In this document: positions 19,025 to 28,270 of the stretch, piece by piece
How positions within the stretch are numbered: position 1 is the stretch's first letter
Layout: each line of letters opens with the position of its first letter
Origin: Candidatus Thorarchaeota archaeon
Lineage (GTDB): Archaea > Asgardarchaeota > Thorarchaeia > Thorarchaeales > Thorarchaeaceae
Direction of reading: 5' to 3'
DNA: 64,000 bases
NCBI GenBank assembly: GCA_029855935.1
Contig: JAGSHN010000016.1
Location: forward strand, 124,001 to 188,000
Program-made: the position numbers and the translations under genes
The notes under the pieces: model-generated
Told to the model about the DNA's origin: nothing
Seen by the model: only the letters and a program-made list of their open reading frames with translations
The model's database searches: none

Positions 19025-19441
19025 ATGAGCGAAGATGATGACTTCATCAAGGAAGAGTTCGAGTGGGCGCTGAAAGATCCCACAGAGGAGAAGCTCAGGA
19101 GCCTTGGTGAGGTGGTCAGCACCATCACCAAGAAGCTCGTCGAGGCGATAAGTGAGCTTCAGAATGATGTCTATCAGCTCCAGACACAGCTCCAGAGCCT
19201 GCAGTCCAAGATGAGCAGTCTTGAGAACAGGATGGCAACTGTGCGCGCTGCTCCGGCTGCGGCGGGCGGCGGTGCTGCTGCGAAGGCCCCGGAGGCAGCT
19301 CCGACCTCCGCACCGGCAGTTGCTGCAGCTGCTGCGCCCAAGGCACCTCCGCCACGTGCACCCTCCGGACCGATGGCTATGATGGGCGAGCTGAAGGCGC
19401 TCCTTGCAGCTCGGCGGAGAAAGGCCGAGGGTGGCGAGTGA
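19025..19441 (+). CDS. Coiled-coil, Ala/Pro-rich linker protein with Ena/VASP-GAB-like C-terminal motif
   Basis: SELQNDVYQLQTQLQSLQSKMSSLENRM coiled coil; APKAPPPRAPSGP linker; PMAMMGELKALLAARRRKAEGGE tail. Confidence 0.75.
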   Translation: MSEDDDFIKEEFEWALKDPTEEKLRSLGEVVSTITKKLVEAISELQNDVYQLQTQLQSLQSKMSSLENRMATVRAAPAAAGGGAAAKAPEAAPTSAPAVAAAAAPKAPPPRAPSGPMAMMGELKALLAARRRKAEGGE

Positions 19442-19479
19442 GCAAGCGGGTGTTGAACCTGCAAATCAGCCTGAATTGA

Positions 19480-20151
19480 TCAGAGCAGAGTCTGCACACT
19501 GTTCTGATGGTAGAACGGTCCCGCGTGACGCGGGAGGTACACTGTGAATGCCTCCGCCCTGTCGCAGGCGGCTTGCACGCCCCTGAGCCTAGTTCTCGCA
19601 TCGTACAGGCGTGGATAGAAGCCTCCAGCCTTCTCCACCTGCGACTGGTGCTGTCTGAGTGCGTCGAGGGCAGTGTCGTAGCTGCTGGTGATGTCCACCA
19701 TCACGTTGGGATGAGTGATCAGCGAGTTGATCTCCATAAAGTAGACTCTCTCCACCCTGTGGGCATCATCGTACTGGGTGACGTGGGACGCCCACTCGAC
19801 TGCCTCGACCACCACTCTCGAGGTCTCCACATGCGCTCTGTTGTAGTCATCCTGAGAGTGGGTCATCACTATCTGTGGACGTGTCCGGATGATTGCATCT
19901 GCGACCTCTCTCACGAGCGCGAGACTGATGTCAAAGTCATCTCTCTCACTGGTCAGCACCAGATCCGCACCCAGTCTCCTGCAGGCTGCCCTGAGCTCTG
20001 CATTTCGCTGTTCGTTGCCCGTCAGGCAGAGGACGCCAACACGGTGTCCACAAGTCGTGTGGTTGGCTATGGTGCCTCCCGCTCCTATGCATTCATCGTC
20101 GGGATGAGCGCATACAACAAGGATTGACTGCTCGACCGGCTCGTCGGCCAT
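19480..20151 (-). CDS. bshB: PIG-L/LmbE family de-N-acetylase (BshB-like)
   Basis: ILVVCAHPDDECIGAGGTIANH; MTHSQDDYNRAHVETSRVV; likely ATG at 20151. Confidence 0.75.
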   Translation of the reverse strand: MADEPVEQSILVVCAHPDDECIGAGGTIANHTTCGHRVGVLCLTGNEQRNAELRAACRRLGADLVLTSERDDFDISLALVREVADAIIRTRPQIVMTHSQDDYNRAHVETSRVVVEAVEWASHVTQYDDAHRVERVYFMEINSLITHPNVMVDITSSYDTALDALRQHQSQVEKAGGFYPRLYDARTRLRGVQAACDRAEAFTVYLPRHAGPFYHQNSVQTLL

Positions 20152-20238
20152 AGTGAGATCCTTGTCAAGCGCACAAATCAGTTTACCTAATTCGGCTCCT
20201 TTATCTTGGCTATCATCGACCCTTGGTGGGTGCCCTCG

Positions 20239-21393
20239 GTGCGCATAGGAGTGAACCTGTTTCCATCGGTCGGAGGGTCCGGAAACCTCGCCACAAGACT
20301 CGGAGAACATCTCGCGGATAGGGGTCATATCATCCACTTCATATCGTACCAGAAACCATTCTCGTTGATGTGGCAGCAGCCGAAGGGCGTCTACGTTGAC
20401 CTTGTGGACAACTTTGACTATCCGCTCTTCAAGGACATAGGTTCTCCGTATGGTGTCGCTCTCTCATCCAAGATCGTCCGCGTCAGCCGTTCCGCCAATC
20501 TCGACGTTGTTCACTCTCACTATGCGATACCCCACGCGATGGCAGCGTTCGTGGCAAGGGAGATAACTGGTGTCCCCTATGTGGTGACACTGCACGGCTC
20601 TGATGTGCACACACTGGGCATCGACCCGGCGTACAGACCGATCGTGAAGCATACTGTACAGCACGCTGATGCCGTCACAACTGTTGCTGAGTTTCTGAGA
20701 CAGAAGGCGCTCAACGAGCTTGGCATCGAGCGTGAGATAGAGGTCATCCCAAACTTCATTGACGTGCAGACGTTCAGACGTGCCGAGGGGCTTCGCCTCG
20801 TTGTCGAGAGCGGTTGTGTTGCTCTACGTAGCGGAACCGAGACGATCGACCCAGAGGAGCGAGTGATACTTCACGCCTCCAACTTCAGACCCGTCAAGCG
20901 CGTGGTCGATCTCATAGACGCGATGCGTCTTGTCGTCGACGAGCTACCACGCACACGCCTCGTCATTGCGGGGGATGGGCCGACAAGGATACAGGTGGAG
21001 CGCAGGATCGAGGAGCTAGGCCTGTGTGATAATGTTCACCTGCTCGGCATAAAGAGCAACATGCGTGAGCTGATGTGTACGGCCGACCTGTTCGTTCTCA
21101 ACTCGACGGTCGAGGGAATGCCTCTCGTTCTTCTTGAGGCAATGGCATGTTCGGTGCCTGTGGTGACAACTCCTGCAGGCGGTGTTCCCGAACTCGTACG
21201 CCCGGGAGTCGATGGTGTGGTAACCGAGGGCTTTGAGACAGAGGAGCTGGCATCTGCCATCATCGAGACTCTGGAGGACGATGTCCGTCGCCAGTCGTTG
21301 GGCCGTGCTGGACGGCGTCGCGTCGAGGAGAGCTTCTCAGCATCAGCAGTTGTGCCACGCTACGAGCGACTCTTTGAAGAGGTAATCGAGTAG
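20239..21393 (+). CDS. bshA: GT4 glycosyltransferase, BshA-like (N-acetylglucosaminyl L-malate synthase)
   Basis: RIGVNLFPSVGGSGNLATRLG, HSHYAIPHAMAAF, VTLHGSDVHTLGIDP, IPNFIDVQTF, ILHASNFRPVKRV; likely GTG at 20239. Confidence 0.82.
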   Translation: MRIGVNLFPSVGGSGNLATRLGEHLADRGHIIHFISYQKPFSLMWQQPKGVYVDLVDNFDYPLFKDIGSPYGVALSSKIVRVSRSANLDVVHSHYAIPHAMAAFVAREITGVPYVVTLHGSDVHTLGIDPAYRPIVKHTVQHADAVTTVAEFLRQKALNELGIEREIEVIPNFIDVQTFRRAEGLRLVVESGCVALRSGTETIDPEERVILHASNFRPVKRVVDLIDAMRLVVDELPRTRLVIAGDGPTRIQVERRIEELGLCDNVHLLGIKSNMRELMCTADLFVLNSTVEGMPLVLLEAMACSVPVVTTPAGGVPELVRPGVDGVVTEGFETEELASAIIETLEDDVRRQSLGRAGRRRVEESFSASAVVPRYERLFEEVIE

Positions 21394-21404
21394 GAGTCTG
21401 ATGT

Positions 21405-23147
21405 GTGACGATGAACGGCAGCGTGACCTCAGCATACGACGCATATCTCGCAACAGGAGAGAACGCGGACCTGGTGCGGTATCTGTATGATGATCCTCCC
21501 GTGACGCTCAGAGCGGTGGCCCGGCGCATCCCCTCGGTGATGGAGGAGTTCTCACGCCGGGATGACTGGTTCTCGGAGGAGCGCATTCGTCGCTTGCAGG
21601 CGGCTCTCATTGCTGAGAGCAAGAGACTCGGCTCTCTGACGCCCCGCGTCCGAGAGTCAATCGATCACATTCACGAGGGTGTTGTTGAGGCTGCACATCA
21701 GAGTGTTGTGCTTGGTGGGCCTGCGTTCGTCTTGAACAAGGCGGCAACGTCAGTGGCAATCGTCCGCACAGCAAGGGCCCTGGCTATATCTGCAGTGCCA
21801 TTCTTCTGCGTCGCAGACTATGATGAGGTCCAGCCAGAGCTCACCCACATCAGGACTCCTCTTCTCGGTCACGAGGGGGTGCTCATCCGCGTTCCCGTGC
21901 CGGAGGGGTACGAGAGGTCACCAGTAAGCGCCCTGCCCCTGCCTGGCCCGACTTGGTATGAGGAGTTGGAGGAGAGTATTCGAGAGGGCTACAGGCCGCT
22001 GTTCAAGACCCTTGAGGGCACTGCGAGAACTCTATACCATGAGCGTCTTGAGCAGGCCCTCTCGATGGCTCGCTGGGCCTATCACAGTTCGACGACAATG
22101 GGAGAGTGGGGGACGCGTATCATGGGGCATCTATTCAACATCGAGGGCGACCTCGGTATCCCGCTGTATCCCGCCTCCTCCCACGAGCTCCGAAGGCTCT
22201 GGGTCACAGGAATGGAGCTCCTCCTCCGAGAGGATGTCCGTGAGGTCTTCCTGTCCGTACAGAGTGACACAACGAAGCGTATCACCGACCGTGGACTCAG
22301 ACCGGGACTCTCACCGCGCGACAGGCAGTACGTCCCGTTCTTCTACGAGTGTCCCAACGAGGACTGTCACCGCCAACGCGTTCGTCTAGACTATGAACGC
22401 CGCGGGGACAGGATTGAGATTCTCGGCCAATGTACCGGCTGCGGCGATAGAGTGGTCATCGAGACCTCTGCAGAGGATCCCGATCTTGGAGAACACGCCC
22501 ATCTGTTGTCCCCAAGGGTCGACTCGCGACAGTTCATTATCGACACGGCGGTACCGGTGGCAGTCCACGTTGGCGGCCCTGGCGAGGCTGCCTACTATTC
22601 TCAGGTGATTCCGGTAGCCAGAGCGTTGGAGGTGCCGTTTCCAGTCTTTGTGAAGTATACGCGCGTCTACTTCAACACTCCCTGGGCTGAGAGACTCGGC
22701 AAGAGCCTTGCCGCACGGGGCCTTCCCGTTCTGCACGAGTCCACTCTCTTCAAGTATGTTGGCAAGGTGGCGCGTCTGAGGAAGAAAGGCCGCTACGGGG
22801 AGATGTATAGCATCCTGAATCAGCTTGAGGAGTTCATCCGGGCGCGGGAGCGTGACATGATAGCAAGACTCGCCCAGCTCGGGCAGAATACACCAGCCGA
22901 TGGGGGCACTGCTGAGACGGACGCTGACAAAGAGCATCTCACAAGGACACGAACGGACCTCCAGACCTACTTGAGCTGGACCTACGGACGGTACGCTCCG
23001 GAGAAGAGTGCTCAAGAGGCCTCGTGGTCATGGATTGAGTGGGCGGTGAATGCGGGATTCTCTGACCTGTTCGGCCCCTATGAGCGGATGTACGTGCCTG
23101 ACGCGAGAGTGGGCGGCACGCAGTTTGTCAATCTCGGGCTCGTGTGA
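21405..23147 (+). CDS. bshC: BshC-like putative cysteine-adding enzyme with zinc-ribbon insertion
   Basis: VVLGGPAFVLNKAATSVAIVRTARAL...VPFFCVADYDEVQPELTHIRTP; VHVGGPGEAAYYSQVIPVARALEVPFPVFVKYTRV; CPNEDCH...CTGC insertion. Confidence 0.7.
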   Translation: MTMNGSVTSAYDAYLATGENADLVRYLYDDPPVTLRAVARRIPSVMEEFSRRDDWFSEERIRRLQAALIAESKRLGSLTPRVRESIDHIHEGVVEAAHQSVVLGGPAFVLNKAATSVAIVRTARALAISAVPFFCVADYDEVQPELTHIRTPLLGHEGVLIRVPVPEGYERSPVSALPLPGPTWYEELEESIREGYRPLFKTLEGTARTLYHERLEQALSMARWAYHSSTTMGEWGTRIMGHLFNIEGDLGIPLYPASSHELRRLWVTGMELLLREDVREVFLSVQSDTTKRITDRGLRPGLSPRDRQYVPFFYECPNEDCHRQRVRLDYERRGDRIEILGQCTGCGDRVVIETSAEDPDLGEHAHLLSPRVDSRQFIIDTAVPVAVHVGGPGEAAYYSQVIPVARALEVPFPVFVKYTRVYFNTPWAERLGKSLAARGLPVLHESTLFKYVGKVARLRKKGRYGEMYSILNQLEEFIRARERDMIARLAQLGQNTPADGGTAETDADKEHLTRTRTDLQTYLSWTYGRYAPEKSAQEASWSWIEWAVNAGFSDLFGPYERMYVPDARVGGTQFVNLGLV

Positions 23148-23153
23148 TGCAGG

Positions 23154-24425
23154 TCACCCGAGCTCCTTGGTGAGCAGCTGGCCCAGTCTTGTGACACCCA
23201 CCTCAATCTCTTCTTCATCGGCATACGAGAAGCCCAGTCTCATTGTGTTTGGCTGAACCTTGCTGTCGACCAGATCGGTGCCGTCCTCGTTCAGGCTGTA
23301 GCCCGTCAGCGGATAGAATGGTCCCCCTGGCACGTAGATCACATCGTTGGGGATGGCCACGTCCATCATGAACTTCTTGCTGTCAAAGTCCTTCTTCTCG
23401 CTCTCCCACCAGATGAAGAATCCGCCTGTCGGGTCAGTTCTCTCACCAGCCGGGAACGACTCATCTATCGCCTTGGCCATCGCCTTGTAGCGCTTGTAGT
23501 ACTCTGGCACACTCCTCTTCATTGCGTCATCGATGTACTTGGAGTAGTACTCATCTAGGACTCTCTGCACAAGTGTGGATGTGCACAGGTCAAGGTATCC
23601 CTTGTCCTTCAGCACCTGTTCTTTTATCGCCGGGGGCAACACGGAATAGCCCACACGTAGTACAGCGGCCTCCTTGCTCGTCGTGCCAAGATACGCCACG
23701 CGGGAGTTCTCTTTGTCGAGGGTCTTGATTGCTGGCAGAGTCTTCTTGAACTGGATCTCTGCATAGGCGCAGTCCTCCACGAGCAGGACATTGTGGGTCT
23801 CACAGATGTCGAACAACGCCTGCCGCCTCGACATCGGCAGTGTGGTGCCCTTCGGATTATCAGAGTCAGGCACGACATACAGCATGTCAGGCGTTCTGCC
23901 GAACTTGACCTTAGACAGATGGATTGCTCTCTCCACGTACTCGGGGATTATCCCATCGAGGTCCGTGGGGACAGTCACAATCCTCGCTCCGAGCTTGACA
24001 GCAGGCACGAGAAAGCCGAGATAGGAGGGTGAGGGCGTTATTATGACATCGCCCGTGTCAATGAGGGTATCAAGCAGTGCGTAGAGCGCCTGCTGACTGC
24101 CGTTTGTGATTGTGACATTCTCCCACTCGGTCTCGGGATCGATGGGCAGATTCCTCACATCGTGGAGGCGCCTTGCCAGCGTCTTCAGAAACCACGGCTG
24201 ACCGCCTGTCGGACCATAGTTGAGGTCCTCTATTGCCAGCTCAGGGTTCTCCTTGTATAGCTCGCTCAGGTGCGCAAGAATCTCAGCAAAGGCGTCTGTG
24301 GGGATCACTCCTGGCTTTCCGCCGGCGAAGTAGTACTTGACCTTGTATCTCAAGAGAGCACGAATCTGCGATTCTGCGATAAAGCTAGTCCACGTCGCCA
24401 ACGCGAATCCATTCTGTTTGTTCAT
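23154..24425 (-). CDS. PLP-dependent class I/II aminotransferase (2-aminoadipate/aromatic type)
   Basis: ITNGSQQALYALLDTLIDTGDVIITPSPSYLGFL; VVPDSDNPKGTTLPMSRRQAL; YLGTTSKEAAVLRVGY. Confidence 0.9.
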   Translation of the reverse strand: MNKQNGFALATWTSFIAESQIRALLRYKVKYYFAGGKPGVIPTDAFAEILAHLSELYKENPELAIEDLNYGPTGGQPWFLKTLARRLHDVRNLPIDPETEWENVTITNGSQQALYALLDTLIDTGDVIITPSPSYLGFLVPAVKLGARIVTVPTDLDGIIPEYVERAIHLSKVKFGRTPDMLYVVPDSDNPKGTTLPMSRRQALFDICETHNVLLVEDCAYAEIQFKKTLPAIKTLDKENSRVAYLGTTSKEAAVLRVGYSVLPPAIKEQVLKDKGYLDLCTSTLVQRVLDEYYSKYIDDAMKRSVPEYYKRYKAMAKAIDESFPAGERTDPTGGFFIWWESEKKDFDSKKFMMDVAIPNDVIYVPGGPFYPLTGYSLNEDGTDLVDSKVQPNTMRLGFSYADEEEIEVGVTRLGQLLTKELG

Positions 24426-24466
24426 CTGGTATCCGCTCCGAGGGCTTCAGACCTCGCATGCCGGGT

Positions 24467-24583
24467 GATGTACAACTCTGTACAAGTACATCGATAACCC
24501 GTCTCTCCGGCTCTTTATCTGTTTCTGAGGGCACGGCCCTCTCTCTGTAACAAAATGGTCATCGATGTACAACTCGGTGCATC
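24467..24583. promoter_or_regulatory. Two copies of an imperfect inverted-repeat operator-like element
   Basis: GATGTACAACTCTGTACAAGTACATC (24467-24492) and GATGTACAACTCGGTGCATC (24564-24583) in the intergenic region upstream of the aminotransferase. Confidence 0.5.
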
Positions 24584-24622
24584 TTGTTCTCTCAGTGAGT
24601 TGTTGCATAGTGGTCATAGGGA

Positions 24623-25408
24623 TCACCACGTCTGCGACGCAAGCTGCTGCGCCGCGGCCCTGGGGTCCTCTGCCTCCACTATCGCCCGACCCACGATTAC
24701 ATAGTCGGCTCCTGCATCAATTGCTGTACGCGCATCACCACCCTGTGCCCCTACTCCCGGGCTGAGAATGGGAATCTCCTCTCCGAGGACCTCTCTGACC
24801 TCCCTGATCTTGGCAGGCTGCGTCGCTCCGACAATGACTCCATCTGCATCCCAGAGTCGCGCCATACGAGCGAACTTGAGGTAGAGTGGCTCGAACCTCT
24901 TCTTCTTGGCATCCTCCACGACCTGCAGCCCGAATCCATCCTCGGCACCGGGATGGGACATGTAGCAGAGCAGGATGACGCCCTTCTTCCTCTCTCTCGC
25001 TGTCTTGAACACTCTATCAAGACCCTCTGTCCATCCAACGATGGGGTTCGCAATGACGGCGTCAAACCCCGCATCAAGATAGTATCGGGTGATCACGGCG
25101 TTGGTGTTGCCGATGTCGTTGATCTTGCAGTCCATTATGGCGATGAGCCCCTGGTCATGAACTGCATCTATGAGGCTCGGCACCCTGTCGTAGAGCCCCA
25201 GCGGGAGAACTAGATGACGATTGAACTTGAAGGCGGCCACGTGGTCGGCGGTGGCTGATATGATCTGGCGGGCCTCTCTCTCCAGACGGTCACGTTCTGA
25301 GGCTGCGAGTGAGCCGCCTCCCATAGGAATTGTGGCGGCGAGGTCGAGAGCCAATATCAGACGCGACTTTCTCACGTAGGAGGCCGCTGAGAGCTTCCTC
25401 TTGAGCAT
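24623..25408 (-). CDS. pyrF: Orotidine 5'-phosphate decarboxylase
   Basis: LILALDLA, IAIMDCKINDIGNTN, SPGVGAQGGDARTAIDAGADYVIVGRAI. Confidence 0.92.
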   Translation of the reverse strand: MLKRKLSAASYVRKSRLILALDLAATIPMGGGSLAASERDRLEREARQIISATADHVAAFKFNRHLVLPLGLYDRVPSLIDAVHDQGLIAIMDCKINDIGNTNAVITRYYLDAGFDAVIANPIVGWTEGLDRVFKTARERKKGVILLCYMSHPGAEDGFGLQVVEDAKKKRFEPLYLKFARMARLWDADGVIVGATQPAKIREVREVLGEEIPILSPGVGAQGGDARTAIDAGADYVIVGRAIVEAEDPRAAAQQLASQTW

Positions 25409-25490
25409 CAGAATCCCTCCGGACGCACGCTCCAGTTATCCCCGACCACACTTATATGAGATGTGGCTGCCGCTCTCGCGTGGTGATGTG

Positions 25491-26534
25491 ATGAGCCCAG
25501 ACTGGCTGGCGACCCGTGTCACTGTCGTGGCAATGGCCGTTGCAGCACCGGTCTACTTCTTTGCGCTCGTCTGGTCACTACCCTTTGCGCTCACCCCTCT
25601 TGGCGTGCCGCTCTGGGACTGGATGTTCACCTTCATCGTTGTGCCGTCGGTGTTCTCAATCACGTGGGTAGTACTGATCTTCCTGAATCGCTATAGACTG
25701 GCCAACACCGTCCACATAATGCACTCAACGATGGTGTCCGTACCGCTTCGCTGGCGCGTCTTCTATGGGCTGAACGCGGCCTTCGTGATGATGTTCTTCA
25801 TCCTGCCAGTCGTCACGGCCCCGGTGGCCGTCATCGGTGGGTTGGCTCTCGCGGGAGCGACGACTCACCGCCTCCTCCGCGGTAGGTCAGGTCGTGGCTC
25901 GGTCATCGGGCTGTTCTACGTTCTCCTTGCTGTTGTCCTCGTCGTCCTGCCAGCCTACATAGTCTGGTCGTTCGTACCGCGCTACATAGTCATCTGGAAC
26001 ACTATGATCACGGCCTGGACAGATGCGTGGATTGGGATTGCCAACGGTATCGCGCAGTGCCTCGTGAACTCGCTCAGCCTGTGTTCTCCAATTCATTTCA
26101 TCTATTTCAGCGCACAGCAATATGAGCAGGGCGTCTTTGGCGAGGTCTACAGTGAGAAACCTGCTCACGCAATCCGTGCTCTTGAGGGACTACTCTTTGT
26201 TGTCTTTCTCATTCTATATCTGCCCCCCATGATCACGCCACTGGGAACGCTACCTCTGCTTGACATGCGCTGGCTCTTCACGAACTACATCAACTGGGCC
26301 TCTCTGGGTGTCGTCGCGATAATGACACTGGTCAAGAGACTGACTCACGTGGTAAATGACACGACCATTGGCGGAGCCACGAACACGCTCGTGGTCAGTA
26401 TGTTCCTGCTGGTCGAGATATTCTTCAAGACGAATCTTCTAGTGGTGACACTCGTCATCTGGCTCGCATTCCTGATCTTCGCGCTTGTCACACTGCTCAG
26501 CCTTGCACAGGCCTCACCGAGGGAGATGTATTGA
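25491..26534 (+). CDS. Multi-pass membrane protein, unknown function
   Basis: About 8 hydrophobic segments in 347 aa from ATG 25491. Confidence 0.75.
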   Translation: MSPDWLATRVTVVAMAVAAPVYFFALVWSLPFALTPLGVPLWDWMFTFIVVPSVFSITWVVLIFLNRYRLANTVHIMHSTMVSVPLRWRVFYGLNAAFVMMFFILPVVTAPVAVIGGLALAGATTHRLLRGRSGRGSVIGLFYVLLAVVLVVLPAYIVWSFVPRYIVIWNTMITAWTDAWIGIANGIAQCLVNSLSLCSPIHFIYFSAQQYEQGVFGEVYSEKPAHAIRALEGLLFVVFLILYLPPMITPLGTLPLLDMRWLFTNYINWASLGVVAIMTLVKRLTHVVNDTTIGGATNTLVVSMFLLVEIFFKTNLLVVTLVIWLAFLIFALVTLLSLAQASPREMY

Positions 26535-26980
26535 CAAGGTATAGGAATCCCACACCGACTGTCGACATTGCGATAGTTGATGACTCGGAGCGCATTGTCG
26601 TCGTTCAGCGCGGTCGAGAGCCGTTTCGCGGGAGGTGGGTGCTCCCCGGCGGCTTTGTCGAGTATGGCGAGACCGTGGAGCAGGCGGCTGTGCGCGAGGC
26701 ATTGGAGGAGACTGGTCTTGAGGTCGACCTCAGGGCCATCCTGGGTGTCTATAGCGACCCTCGACGCGACCCTAGAGGCCATACTATCACAACTGTCTTC
26801 GTGGCGCGACCTGTCGGCGGAGAGCTGCGCGGCGGTGACGATGCCTCTGCCGCGCGATGGGCCCCTCTCAGTCAGCTGAGGCGCTCTGAACTCGCCTTTG
26901 ACCACGGCCTCATCGTGAGGGATCTACTCGTCTGGATACGACACGGTGGGACATTCTGGTCCACGAAGAGAAGAGACTAG
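26531..26980 (+). CDS. NUDIX hydrolase
   Basis: GGFVEYGETVEQAAVREALEETGLEV Nudix box; TTG start overlapping upstream stop. Confidence 0.93.
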   Translation: MTRYRNPTPTVDIAIVDDSERIVVVQRGREPFRGRWVLPGGFVEYGETVEQAAVREALEETGLEVDLRAILGVYSDPRRDPRGHTITTVFVARPVGGELRGGDDASAARWAPLSQLRRSELAFDHGLIVRDLLVWIRHGGTFWSTKRRD

Positions 26981-27333
26981 AGGTCGAGAATCTCGGGCAT
27001 ATGAGCGAGATTCACGATTGGTAGGTGGAGCACCATCGGCTCCGCCTCGACAGAGTCCACAAACTTGACCTCCTCCTTCGGCCTCGATCTGTAGGCCAGG
27101 AAGTTACCCGAGGGCGCCTCATCGGTCTCCACATAGACCCAGAGGGGCAGCCCGTACATCTCATAGTATCCGTGGTTGGATATCAGAGTGCCATAGATAT
27201 GCTTTCCCTTGTGCTCGAAGTGAAGCATCGATGCAGGTCTGTCTCGCTGTGACCAGGACACAAGCATCCTTGCAAGGTCGATCATCGATGCAATTCTCAG
27301 ATTGACAGGCGGTCTGATGTCCTCCCTTGTCAT
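26977..27333 (-). CDS. Hypothetical protein
   Basis: 119 aa from internal ATG; convergent 4-nt overlap with Nudix gene. Confidence 0.6.
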   Translation of the reverse strand: MTREDIRPPVNLRIASMIDLARMLVSWSQRDRPASMLHFEHKGKHIYGTLISNHGYYEMYGLPLWVYVETDEAPSGNFLAYRSRPKEEVKFVDSVEAEPMVLHLPIVNLAHMPEILDL

Positions 27334-27441
27334 TGTACCACCGCCCGGGAGTGTCCACCTTTTGCTTTTAAGCAATCGCGTGGGGGCCGTGATAGTGGCC
27401 CATCGTTACACTCAAAACGCTGCTCCCGCGCTGGTATTCCT

Positions 27442-28221
27442 ATGTCGGATGTCATTCAGGACGGCTCTCTCGTGTACATATTCCTTGACGCCCGCCGGAA
27501 CTGGATTCGCAGGGTCCGTGCAGGAGAGGGCTTTCACTCCAATAGGGGGATCATCTACTACGACGACATCATAGGACGTCCCTATGGTATCAAGGTCAGG
27601 AGTCACTCCGGAACGGAGTTCCAGATCCACCGACCCAGCCCGACTGATGTGCAGATCGCGATGGGGCGCAACACGCAGATAGTCTATCCGAAGGACGCCG
27701 GTACGATTCTGATTGAGGCCGGGATTCACGCGGGTTGTCGCGTTGTCGAGTCTGGCACAGGGTCCGGCGCCCTCACGGGAGTTCTCGCGCGCGCAGTGGG
27801 GCCGACGGGTCGTGTCTACACCTACGAGGTCCGGGAGGACATGTTCAAGGGCGCAAGAAAGAATCTGGAGAAGTTCGGACTTCTCGATAATGTGACGATG
27901 TACAATGAGGACATACTGGATGGCATCCACGAGAGTGACGTCGACGCCGTCGTGCTGGACCTCGCCACACCATGGCTGGTGGTGGACGAGGCGCACCGTG
28001 TGCTGAGACCGAGCCACTATCTCGCAAGCTATAGTCCGACCATCGAGCAGGTGATGCGGACCTGCAAGGCACTGGGAGAGAGTGGGAGGTGGGGGATGAT
28101 CAAGACTCTCGAGGTGCTACAGCGGGAGATAATGGTCCGTGAGGGCAAGACCCGTCCGACAACATGGATGGTCGCCCATACCGGGTACATGACCTTTGCG
28201 AGAGCGCTTGTTGTCGAGTAG
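27442..28221 (+). CDS. trmI: tRNA (adenine-N1)-methyltransferase
   Basis: YPKDAGTILIEAGIHAGCRVVESGTGSGALTGVLARAVGPTGRVYTYEVREDM. Confidence 0.92.
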   Translation: MSDVIQDGSLVYIFLDARRNWIRRVRAGEGFHSNRGIIYYDDIIGRPYGIKVRSHSGTEFQIHRPSPTDVQIAMGRNTQIVYPKDAGTILIEAGIHAGCRVVESGTGSGALTGVLARAVGPTGRVYTYEVREDMFKGARKNLEKFGLLDNVTMYNEDILDGIHESDVDAVVLDLATPWLVVDEAHRVLRPSHYLASYSPTIEQVMRTCKALGESGRWGMIKTLEVLQREIMVREGKTRPTTWMVAHTGYMTFARALVVE

Positions 28222-28243
28222 CAGGCTGTTCTCGTTGCTTGCA

Positions 28244-28257
28244 AAGGTTTATATCAT
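28244..28257 (+). promoter_or_regulatory. TATA-type archaeal promoter
   Basis: GCAAAGGTTTATATCATC in a short intergenic region. Confidence 0.5.
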
Positions 28258-28270
28258 CTCCCTACCTGTT

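Noticed and set aside
19245-19345. GC-rich near-repeat (gctgcgg/gcagctgct) as a DNA repeat element
   Set aside because: Explained by the Ala/Pro-rich linker of the encoded protein
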